From positions 1 to 7,403 of the forward strand of contig JAQVZT010000126.1 in assembly GCA_028708055.1 (NCBI GenBank): a stretch of 7,403 nucleotides of DNA, in the 5' to 3' direction. How positions within the stretch are numbered: the first letter of the stretch is position 1; every line of letters begins with the position of its first letter. The notes under the pieces are model-generated. The model did no database searches. It had not been told where the DNA came from and worked only from the letters and a program-made list of their open reading frames with translations. This document shows positions 1-5,665 of the stretch, piece after piece. The position numbers were made by a program, and so were the translations under genes. This DNA comes from Methanothrix sp. (lineage in GTDB: Archaea; Halobacteriota; Methanosarcinia; Methanotrichales; Methanotrichaceae).

Positions 1-1121
1 CGGCGCTGGCAGCAGCGATGATCATTCTCTCATCACCGACCCTGGCGGCAACAATTGCCGTTTCGCCGGGAGAGAGCATTCAGGCGGCCATTGATGAGGC
101 TAATTCAGGCGATACCATATTCGTTGAGAGTGGAATTTACAGAGAGTCTCTGAATATCAGCAAGGCGATAAACCTGTTGGGCAGCAGCAAGCCGGTTCTG
201 GACGGGGGCGCAATGAACAGCGCTGTGCTCCTTTCCGCAGGTGGAGCAAGCATATCGGGATTTGAGATTAGGACTATCCGCCACACCGGAATTTTCGTCA
301 CCTCCGAGGGCAATCTCATTGAAAACAATACCATAAGCGATTGCCTGGACGGCATTCGGCTGGACCATTCCCGGTCTAACAACGTCTCCAGAAATGATGT
401 AAACAACAATACCAACGGCATCGCCCTCTATTCATCCAGCGGAAATCGGATCGAGAGAAATCTCGTCCGAGACAACTACATCAACGAAGAGGGCGACTGC
501 GGCATATTTCTAGCATATTGCCAGGACAATATTATAGAGAATAATATTATGAGCAACAACGGCGACGCATCCCTATCTCTGCGATCTTCTGGCAAGAACA
601 CTCTACGAAAAAACCTTATCACTAACAACGATTGGTACGGGATCTGTCTATCCGATTCCAGCAATGGCAATGTGATAGAAGGAAATCAGGTTCTGCAGAA
701 CGGCGACTCGGGAATCTATCTGGACAGCTCACGGGAAAATACCATTCGAGAGAACCTGGCGCTGGACAACTCCCAGGGAATCTATCTCGCCTATGACAGC
801 AACGACAACCTCCTGCAGGACAACAATTTGACTCTCAATGGGAAGGGACTTCACCTGGCTACTCACAGCAGCAACAACACTGTGCAGAATAACACCGCCA
901 TCAAGAACGGATTCGGCATCTATCTATCGTTCTCATCCGGCTGGAATCTGCTCTTCTCCAATCATCTGATCGATAATGGCCTCAATGCCTACGACCTGGG
1001 GCAGAAAAACCGCTGGGATCACGGCACCCTGGGCAACTACTACAGCGATCTGGGTAAGATATTTTATGTGCCGGGCGGGCCGGGAGTGGATAGGCATCCA
1101 ATGGCGGAGCCTCTACCATAA
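1..1121 (+). CDS. Secreted NosD-like right-handed beta-helix repeat protein, 5' end cut by the window edge
   Basis: The frame is already open at the left edge. The codons before the ATG at 18 read A-L-A-A-A, and with MIILSSPTLAAT after it they make a hydrophobic signal-peptide core followed by a small-residue cleavage region. The true start therefore lies upstream, and ATG 18 is probably internal. Numbered from that ATG, residues about 17-50 carry the entry motif of pectate-lyase/NosD-like folds (ESIQAAIDEANSGDTIFV). About ten coils of roughly 20-27 residues follow, from about residue 98 to 335, each with N-rich turns such as N.I..N and a GIYL-type strand. The end (NRWDHGTLGNYYSD, then PGGPGVDRHPM) is the C-terminal signature common in archaeal surface proteins with NosD/CASH repeats. 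Such proteins are usually cell-surface or sheath components that bind carbohydrate or act structurally. No catalytic residues can be assigned, and copper delivery as in true NosD is not implied. It converges with thrS. Confidence 0.88.
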   Translation, partial: ALAAAMIILSSPTLAATIAVSPGESIQAAIDEANSGDTIFVESGIYRESLNISKAINLLGSSKPVLDGGAMNSAVLLSAGGASISGFEIRTIRHTGIFVTSEGNLIENNTISDCLDGIRLDHSRSNNVSRNDVNNNTNGIALYSSSGNRIERNLVRDNYINEEGDCGIFLAYCQDNIIENNIMSNNGDASLSLRSSGKNTLRKNLITNNDWYGICLSDSSNGNVIEGNQVLQNGDSGIYLDSSRENTIRENLALDNSQGIYLAYDSNDNLLQDNNLTLNGKGLHLATHSSNNTVQNNTAIKNGFGIYLSFSSGWNLLFSNHLIDNGLNAYDLGQKNRWDHGTLGNYYSDLGKIFYVPGGPGVDRHPMAEPLP

Positions 1122-1144
1122 TTTTTGCATTTTTATTATTTTCT
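1121..1144 (+). terminator. T-rich terminator of the beta-helix gene
   Basis: Directly after the stop codon the + strand has two T tracts: TTTTT at 1122-1126 and a longer T-rich run at 1129-1143. Archaeal RNA polymerase commonly terminates at such U-rich runs without needing a hairpin. The position is seen in the sequence; the function is inferred. Confidence 0.55.
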
Positions 1145-1173
1145 CAATACCGGCCAATTGGATAAAGAATTTG

Positions 1174-1201
1174 GAAATTGAAATTTGAAATTTTGAAATT
1201 C
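1174..1201. repeat. Slipped GAAATT tandem repeat between convergent genes
   Basis: Four GAAATT units start at 1174, 1180, 1187 and 1195. The T run after the units grows from two to three to four bases, so the spacing steps 6, 7, 8. The tract also holds an inverted pair TTTGAA (1184-1189) and TTCAAA (1199-1204). Read on the - strand it contributes to a T-rich zone downstream of thrS, including TTTTTT opposite 1202-1207, and may help terminate that transcript. It looks like low-complexity slippage. Confidence 0.6.
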
Positions 1202-1218
1202 AAAAAATAAGATCGAAT

Positions 1219-1246
1219 GCCGCACAAGATGATAATGCGGCTTTTT
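1219..1246 (+). terminator. Hairpin plus T tract, probably serving both converging genes
   Basis: GCCGCA (1219-1224) and TGCGGC (1236-1241) form a perfect 6-bp GC-rich stem with an 11-base loop, followed on the + strand by TTTTT (1242-1246). Read on the - strand, the same hairpin lies 15 bases past the thrS stop codon, with T-rich sequence further on at 1201-1208. This is a plausible bidirectional terminator; transcription through it was not tested. Confidence 0.5.
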
Positions 1247-1255
1247 CTACCTGAT

Positions 1256-3121
1256 TTAAATAAACTTGGGCCGCTCGGATAGCTTCACGGGAAGGGGAAG
1301 CTTGCGCCATGGTTTGCCAGCGGTCTCGGCTGTGAGCCTGTTGCGCAGGTCCTGCACAGTCATCTTTGCCTTGGCGGGAGACTTCGGCGTGGACTGCGCG
1401 CGGATGGTAACGGATAGCTGGCCGGACCCCAGCTCCTCGTCGCCTATGACCGCGACGTAGGGTATCCATTCCCTGCCAGCATCGCGAATCTTCTTGCCGA
1501 CAGTCTCATCCCGGTCATCGATATCCGTCCTGAAGCCCAGCTCTGAGGCGATCTCCTGGGCGCGGGCCTGATGCCTCTCCGCCACCGGTATGATTCTAAC
1601 CTGAGTTGGCGAAAGCCAGGTCTGCAAAATGGGAAGCTTTCCCTGCTCAGACAGGCGGGCTGCTTTCTCCAGAAGGGCGTACATGTCCCTCTCTATGGCT
1701 CCGGATGGCGAGCAGTGCAGCAGAATGGGCCGCTGCCTCTCTCCAGCTTCATCGATGTAGGTGATGTCGTAGCGCTCCGCGTTCTCCACATCGATCTGCA
1801 CTGTGGAAAGAGCGCTCGCCTTGTCCATGGTATCAACGAAGTTGAACTCGAATTTGAGCACGAAGTAGAAGAACCTCTCATCCCACATCTCGATGAGCAC
1901 CGGCTTTCTTACAATGCCCACCAGGCCCTCTATGAACTCCCGGTTCTCATTGTAGAAGTCTTTGGTGAACCGGATGGCCACCTCATAGTCATCGAGGTCG
2001 ATTCCCACCTCCTTCAGCAAGGAGATGCTGGCAAGATACTGCTTTCTGAACTCATCCATGGCGGACTTCATATCGCGGGCCAGGGTGTGCATATCCGGCA
2101 TGGTGAAAGCTCTCAGCCGGCGGATGCCGACCAGCTCACCGCGCTGCTCGCGCCGGAAGGAGTAGCGGGTGATCTCGAACATCTTGAGGGGCATGGCCTT
2201 GTAGGAGATGGACATGTCATGGCCCATGAGGAACTGTCCGAAGCAGGCCGCGAACCTCAGGAAGAGCTTCTTCTTATCGGAATCAATCTGATACTGCCGG
2301 GCCGGGAACCTGTCCAGGTATTTCTTGAGGGTGGGATGCTCCATATCGTACATGATGGGCGTCTCCACCTCCATGGCCCCCATATCCGAAGCCCTGTCCA
2401 GAACATAGTTTTCCAGCAGCGATTTGATGAGCCTGCCCTTGGGATAATAGCGCATATTTCCGGGATCGGACCCTGGTTCATAGTCAACAAGCTCCAAGCG
2501 CCTCATCAGCTCAACGTGGGGTGGAACTCGATCCACCGCCCGGGCTTTGGAGATCTCGTAGTTGGCGAACTTCTTCAGGTTCTCGTGCCCCGAGAAGTCG
2601 AACTTGTCTGCATCAATCAGGCTGCCATCGGTGTCAAGAACCTTCCAGTAGGATACCGCCTTGGCCTCGGACTTGAGGGCCTCGGAGACTACCTCGCCTT
2701 CCCCGAGCCTGATAGAGCGGGAGAGCTCGGAGAGGGGGTGTCCCTTGCAGCTGATGGTAAAGGCCTTGTACCAGCCGAATGGAGCGCGCATGACCTCGTA
2801 GTCAGTGGTGAGCGTCTCCTGCAATCCTTTGAGGATCCTTACCGCTGTACCTGGCGTGGAGAGCTGGGAGCTGAGGTGCGCGTAGGGGTAGAGCATGATC
2901 TTGGTGGCCTTTACCTGGCCGGCAACATCAGCGATCTGCTTTCTGGCTTCCGCCACCACCGCATCCGGGTCGTCTTCGTCGAACTTCTCCACGGCTATGA
3001 AGGCGCAGAGGGCCTCTTCCAGCCGGCCTTTCTTGGCGGAGTCAACAACTTCCTCCGCCATCTTCGTGGGCTTTTTGGCCTCGAACTCGATAAAATCAGA
3101 GTGGATTAAGAGTAACTGCAA
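1256..3121 (-). CDS. thrS: Archaeal-type threonyl-tRNA synthetase, 621 aa
   Basis: Class II synthetase that charges tRNA-Thr with threonine in the cytoplasm. The N-terminal ~140 residues are the archaeal editing domain, related to D-aminoacyl-tRNA deacylase, which removes mischarged serine. It opens MQLLLIHSD and has YPYAHLSS with H82, GWYKAF with K119, and E132, matching the editing-site residues known for this family. The catalytic core has the zinc triad C293 (RFAACFGQF), H345 (MPDMHT) and H469 (LLHCSPSG). Motif 2 is around R319-E329 (RYSFRREQRGE) and the motif 3 arginine is R478 (GAIER). The C-terminal anticodon-binding domain starts near residue 500 (TWLSPTQVRIIPV). Length is typical and no key residue is missing. 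The start is TTG: an in-frame TGA lies three codons upstream, an AGGTGA ribosome site sits 6 bases before it, and the family begins at this residue. It has its own upstream gap and appears to be a single-gene unit. Confidence 0.97.
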   Translation of the reverse strand: MQLLLIHSDFIEFEAKKPTKMAEEVVDSAKKGRLEEALCAFIAVEKFDEDDPDAVVAEARKQIADVAGQVKATKIMLYPYAHLSSQLSTPGTAVRILKGLQETLTTDYEVMRAPFGWYKAFTISCKGHPLSELSRSIRLGEGEVVSEALKSEAKAVSYWKVLDTDGSLIDADKFDFSGHENLKKFANYEISKARAVDRVPPHVELMRRLELVDYEPGSDPGNMRYYPKGRLIKSLLENYVLDRASDMGAMEVETPIMYDMEHPTLKKYLDRFPARQYQIDSDKKKLFLRFAACFGQFLMGHDMSISYKAMPLKMFEITRYSFRREQRGELVGIRRLRAFTMPDMHTLARDMKSAMDEFRKQYLASISLLKEVGIDLDDYEVAIRFTKDFYNENREFIEGLVGIVRKPVLIEMWDERFFYFVLKFEFNFVDTMDKASALSTVQIDVENAERYDITYIDEAGERQRPILLHCSPSGAIERDMYALLEKAARLSEQGKLPILQTWLSPTQVRIIPVAERHQARAQEIASELGFRTDIDDRDETVGKKIRDAGREWIPYVAVIGDEELGSGQLSVTIRAQSTPKSPAKAKMTVQDLRNRLTAETAGKPWRKLPLPVKLSERPKFI

Positions 3122-3127
3122 TAGGGG

Positions 3128-3133
3128 TCACCT
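3128..3133 (-). promoter_or_regulatory. Ribosome-binding site that fixes the TTG start of thrS
   Basis: The - strand reads AGGTGA, complementary to the 3' end of archaeal 16S rRNA, and ends 6 bases before the TTG at 3121. The TGA inside this motif is in frame with thrS, so no upstream start is possible. The motif therefore supports the rare TTG start codon. Confidence 0.75.
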
Positions 3134-3159
3134 GATGATTGTGGAGTGGACGCAGGGGT

Positions 3160-3182
3160 AGGTAAAGGTTTCGATAAAATAG
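3160..3182 (-). promoter_or_regulatory. Candidate thrS promoter (TATA-like)
   Basis: On the - strand the 79-base gap before thrS contains CTATTTTATCGA, with core TTTTATC at 3173-3179, followed by CTTTACC. An archaeal start site about 25 bases downstream would give a leader of roughly 30 bases that includes the ribosome-binding site. The T-rich part may also terminate the TIR gene ending at 3201. Placement is by eye only. Confidence 0.4.
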
Positions 3183-3200
3183 AATGCAAATAATTTGGGG

Positions 3201-3761
3201 TCAGTCCCTCGCCTCAAATGTCCTCGGATCGAGCTGAATCCTGTTCTGGCAGTAGCTGCAGATCGTCTCCAGGAATGAGCCCTTCGCCAGAGCGTCCTCC
3301 ACCTCCTCCTGGGGTGTGAGGTACTGAGTCATCTCCTCGCCGCATTTGGGGCAGGTCACCTTGAGCCACTCCAGCCGGGAGAGCTCCCGCAGGGTCTTGA
3401 TGAGCAGGCCGATGGCATCGTCATAATTCTCCTCCCGAAAGGCCAGTGGCCGCAGGTGCTCGATGAGGAAAGGAAGCTTTGCGCCTTCCTCTTGAAGAGG
3501 GATGATGAGCAGGTCCAATCCCCTGGCCAGGCCGATCTCCTGGCAGACTTCGGGAGAATCACAGCCCTCGTGGGTGAGCAGGGCGACCATGCACTCAGAG
3601 TTATGCAGTCCAAAAGAGACCCGCTCTGCCAAGGAGATGGCAGGGGACTGGCTATAGAGAGCGACGTAGCTCTCCAGGCCCACCCGCCATAGGGCGGAAG
3701 AGAGGCGGAGCGCTTTTTCTTCTTCTGCAGGGCTGTGAGAGATGTAAACTCTGGAGATCAT
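3201..3761 (-). CDS. TIR-domain protein with C-terminal zinc ribbon, 186 aa
   Basis: Residues 1 to ~127 look like a TIR fold of the bacterial/archaeal TIR_2 type. They start with a strand and S/T-rich loop VYISHSPAEEEKAL, then an amphipathic helix and GLESYVA. NSECMVALLT (residues 54-63) follows, and then DSPEVCQEIGLARG, in which E75 aligns with the catalytic glutamate of NAD-cleaving TIR domains such as SARM1 E642 in WVHKE. A hydrophobic strand LLIIPL completes the pattern. Residues ~135-175 hold two CxxC pairs (C137/C140 in TCPKCG and C168/C171 in CSYC), a probable zinc ribbon. No signal peptide or membrane segment is visible, so it is cytosolic. TIR domains act either as NADase/cyclase effectors in immunity or as protein adaptors; which applies here is not shown. 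The small membrane-protein gene 73 bases upstream is co-oriented. No ribosome site precedes the ATG (see the promoter entry). The TIR call is by motif and could be a related toll/flavodoxin-like nucleotide-binding fold. Confidence 0.75.
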   Translation of the reverse strand: MISRVYISHSPAEEEKALRLSSALWRVGLESYVALYSQSPAISLAERVSFGLHNSECMVALLTHEGCDSPEVCQEIGLARGLDLLIIPLQEEGAKLPFLIEHLRPLAFREENYDDAIGLLIKTLRELSRLEWLKVTCPKCGEEMTQYLTPQEEVEDALAKGSFLETICSYCQNRIQLDPRTFEARD

Positions 3762-3781
3762 CCTTCTATTACTGGCACGCC

Positions 3782-3790
3782 ATATAAAAA
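3782..3790 (-). promoter_or_regulatory. TATA box of the TIR gene, positioned for a leaderless transcript
   Basis: The - strand reads TTTTTATAT here, a good archaeal TATA match. Its centre is about 25 bases upstream of the A of the ATG at 3761, which is where archaeal transcription starts. There is no ribosome-binding site at proper spacing (GAAGG directly abuts the ATG). The mRNA is probably leaderless. Confidence 0.6.
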
Positions 3791-3803
3791 AGGATGACCG
3801 TCG

Positions 3804-3824
3804 ATCTCAGATTCTAATCTCAGA
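3804..3824. repeat. Short repeat/palindrome upstream of the TIR promoter
   Basis: ATCTCAGA occurs twice, at 3804-3811 and 3817-3824. AGATT (3809-3813) and AATCT (3816-3820) form a perfect inverted pair around a 2-base centre. The element lies 14-42 bases upstream of the TATA box on the TIR strand, a place where an activator or repressor could bind. Function is inferred from position only. Confidence 0.35.
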
Positions 3825-3834
3825 CTCTATTTTA

Positions 3835-4080
3835 TCAGGATTCCAGGAAGATGTTCCAAACCGCCCAGAGAATGGAGAGTGTGGCTACGAAGAAAATGGT
3901 GTACAGAGTATCCTGAGAGACATTCCATTGCAGGAGATCTGCCAGATCATAGATCACGTAGAGAGCAAAGGTCACGGCTATGCACCAGCCGTACATCTTC
4001 TTATTGCGGATGGCCAGCAGCGCCCCCAGGGCAGCTACAATCACCTCCAGGAGGATTGAGAGAAGGTAAATGGGGCTCAT
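3835..4080 (-). CDS. Small three-helix membrane protein, 81 aa, function unknown
   Basis: The ATG at 4080 gives a protein that is nearly all membrane: helices at about residues 4-24, 30-50 and 58-78, with a basic loop RNKK at 25-28 and an acidic D45/D48 inside or near the second helix. By the positive-inside rule the RNKK loop faces the cytoplasm, putting the N terminus outside and the C terminus outside. The consistent hydrophobic pattern, TATA box and clean stop argue for a real gene. No enzyme motif is visible and I cannot name a family. It lies upstream of the TIR gene in the same direction, but the TIR gene has its own TATA box, so they may be separate transcripts or only partly linked. 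Ribosome binding is weak (TTGAG about 9 bases upstream). Confidence 0.72.
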   Translation of the reverse strand: MSPIYLLSILLEVIVAALGALLAIRNKKMYGWCIAVTFALYVIYDLADLLQWNVSQDTLYTIFFVATLSILWAVWNIFLES

Positions 4081-4112
4081 ATTAATAACTCAAATAATAA
4101 TTAATTTTTGTA

Positions 4113-4121
4113 GGATATAAA
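4113..4121 (-). promoter_or_regulatory. TATA box of the small membrane-protein gene
   Basis: The - strand reads TTTATATCC preceded by AAG, close to the archaeal TATA consensus with a purine-rich flank. Its centre is about 37 bases before the ATG at 4080, predicting a short leader of about 10 bases. Because the box is nearly symmetric (GATATAAA on +), it could also fire rightward into the structured region. Confidence 0.5.
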
Positions 4122-4125
4122 CTTA

Positions 4126-4325
4126 TGGGAAGGACCGATAGCCTGTAAACCAAGCAGTGCCGTTTGAGCGAACGAAATAGGGTGATGCGGGATGAATCCA
4201 TTGCAGCGACTGCAACTGCCAGAGAGCCTGAGGTTTCGCAGGTGTATTCGCAGGGTGCAAAGAATAGCCTTGAATGCATGGGTGCCCGAATGGTGTGTCC
4301 CAGGGCATGCCCATCGGTTACCATT
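4126..4325. other. Gene-free, comparatively GC-rich island with strong hairpins; possible structured RNA or element remnant
   Basis: The ~300 bases between the two membrane-protein genes hold no convincing gene. Both margins (4081-4123 and 4326-4370) are AT-rich, while the middle is distinctly richer in GC. Hairpins seen: TTGCAG (4201-4206), loop CGA, CTGCAA (4210-4215); and ATGGGTGCCC (4278-4287) pairing with GGGCA (4303-4307) and CCCAT (4310-4314) around a 2-base bulge and a 15-base loop. TTCGCAGG is repeated at 4235-4242 and 4247-4254, and ATAGCCT at 4139-4145 and 4264-4270. A TATA-like box lies at each side, at 4113-4121 and, on the - strand, CTTTTTATC near 4358-4366. I do not recognise RNase P RNA, SRP RNA, a tRNA or a known riboswitch. 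It could be an unknown small RNA, a regulatory leader, or a decayed mobile-element end; the strand is undecided. Confidence 0.4.
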
Positions 4326-4338
4326 TACATTGCAGTTT

Positions 4339-4366
4339 AAAAACAATAGTACAGATTGATAAAAAG
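4339..4366 (-). terminator. T-rich terminator after the TPR/membrane-protein unit
   Basis: On the - strand, two T5 tracts follow the stop codon at 4382: CTCTTTTTATC (opposite 4361-4365) and TTGTTTTTAAA (opposite 4339-4343). This is a usual archaeal U-rich termination pattern. The first tract also resembles a TATA box, so it could instead start a leftward transcript into the structured island. Confidence 0.4.
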
Positions 4367-4381
4367 AGGAATGACTGACCG

Positions 4382-5665
4382 TCACATCCCGCCAGATTGG
4401 CCAAAAATATTCAATATAGATTTGATTGTCTCCAAGACAGGACCGCCCAGCCCCGTTAAACCTAAAAGAGGCAAAGCCTGAGTAGTGAGAAGCTTAAAGA
4501 GGATCTGATAATTGATAGGCCATACAGGCATTTTTGCGCTTTCCTCATAAATGTTTTGAAGTTTATCCATATCATCAACCCATCCTGATATGTGTTTGCC
4601 CTCTTCGCCAATATGATCTAAATGACAAGCAGAATCCAGTCTCTTTCTTGCTAATTCATTGATCATTCTGGCGATCTGGTCAAGATTGGCTCCCATTTCT
4701 GCTTTCTTCTCTAACATAGCTAAATGGACCCCCCAGAGAGGATAAAAAAAGCTAACCAAAGCCAGCAATAATGGCAGAGCCAGCAAGTATTGGATACATG
4801 GCACAAACCAAATAATGCTGGCATAGTTAGGCCCAATTATTATCCATAGAACTAGGAACGCACCCCATACTCCCAATATCTTGGCATTGTCCAGACACAA
4901 ATTGCCCAATGGCTCCAGGCCGCCGCATTTATCCGGGTCTTTAAGTCGAGGAACAAGGTCAAATTTCCTGTCCAACTTTGAAATCTGCAAACCAATCGCT
5001 ATCATGCGCCAGGCGACGAGCCCGAGGAAAAATCCTATCAAAGGCCCTATGATAAAGCCGACGAAAGAACTGAGTGGATCGTTTAAGCTGTTAGTAATAT
5101 AAATATTTATAAAAATGTATGCTCCACCGAGAAACGTCTCCAGGCCTCCGGCATTTAGTAGAAGGATTCTGTCAACAACATGAAATTGAGAGCCAAATTC
5201 ATATCCGTATCCACTGAGCAGGATAATTGAAAAGATAAGGCCGAAGAGAATCTGATATCTCTTGCTATTTAGAGAGCTTTCCAATTCCTTTATAAATCCT
5301 GTAAAATCTTCGAAAGAAGCCTGGGTTGAATACTCCTCTCCAGTGGAACTCTTAGAACGAGCACGGTTATTTGCCAGGATTCCCCTGCCCCATAGAATAA
5401 TCAAGGTTGAAGGAATATCATCCATCATCTTTTTAAAAAGCCATAATGTGAAAATAGTTGCTGCTGTGAAGGTAATATAGAAAGTGATTTTAAAGCTATG
5501 GAATCCCTCCCCTAAGCCACCAATAACCGCCCCTGCTATCAGACAGAGAGGGAGAAGCATATACAATATCTTGCGAAGCCTGATGCTTTTTACTCCCTGA
5601 AAATCAATTTCATCAGGCTTCTGGCAAGAATGTGCCAAATCCTGCGGCTTTATTTCAAGAGACAT
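4382..5665 (-). CDS. Polytopic membrane protein, 427 aa, function unknown
   Basis: Chosen start is the ATG at 5665, overlapping the end of the upstream TPR gene by 11 bases (ATGTCTCTTGA); a TTG at 5683 in the same frame would add six residues but has no ribosome site. About seven membrane segments are visible, near residues 33-51, 61-77, 138-154, 180-191, 200-226, 262-279 and 283-308. An ~60-residue polar loop lies between segments 2 and 3 (charged, S/T-rich, about 80-135). A conserved-looking polar block between segments 5 and 6 reads DPDKCGGLEPLG (residues 243-254), with C246 and C257. The last ~120 residues include a charged helical stretch (about 318-378), then a hydrophobic LLTTQALPLLGLTG region. 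No transporter, kinase or protease motif is recognised. Overlap with the TPR gene implies translational coupling and a shared role, perhaps an envelope complex in which the TPR protein binds outside. Codons are AT-rich compared with thrS and hdrA. Confidence 0.85.
   Translation of the reverse strand: MSLEIKPQDLAHSCQKPDEIDFQGVKSIRLRKILYMLLPLCLIAGAVIGGLGEGFHSFKITFYITFTAATIFTLWLFKKMMDDIPSTLIILWGRGILANNRARSKSSTGEEYSTQASFEDFTGFIKELESSLNSKRYQILFGLIFSIILLSGYGYEFGSQFHVVDRILLLNAGGLETFLGGAYIFINIYITNSLNDPLSSFVGFIIGPLIGFFLGLVAWRMIAIGLQISKLDRKFDLVPRLKDPDKCGGLEPLGNLCLDNAKILGVWGAFLVLWIIIGPNYASIIWFVPCIQYLLALPLLLALVSFFYPLWGVHLAMLEKKAEMGANLDQIARMINELARKRLDSACHLDHIGEEGKHISGWVDDMDKLQNIYEESAKMPVWPINYQILFKLLTTQALPLLGLTGLGGPVLETIKSILNIFGQSGGM

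Noticed and set aside
18..20. ATG at 18 as the true start of the beta-helix protein
   Set aside because: The frame is open to the window edge and the upstream codons (A-L-A-A-A) extend the hydrophobic core of the signal peptide, so the start is almost certainly further upstream.
1571..3109. Long + strand open frame (512 codons) opposite thrS
   Set aside because: It is the antisense shadow of thrS, which has all family motifs; the translation is rich in L, H, G and V in the pattern expected from reversed GC-rich codons.
4082..4385. Three overlapping - strand open frames of 63-94 codons in the structured island
   Set aside because: The translations are rich in Cys, His and Ser with no fold or membrane pattern, none has a good ribosome site, and several frames are open at once. 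That fits non-coding DNA better than a gene.
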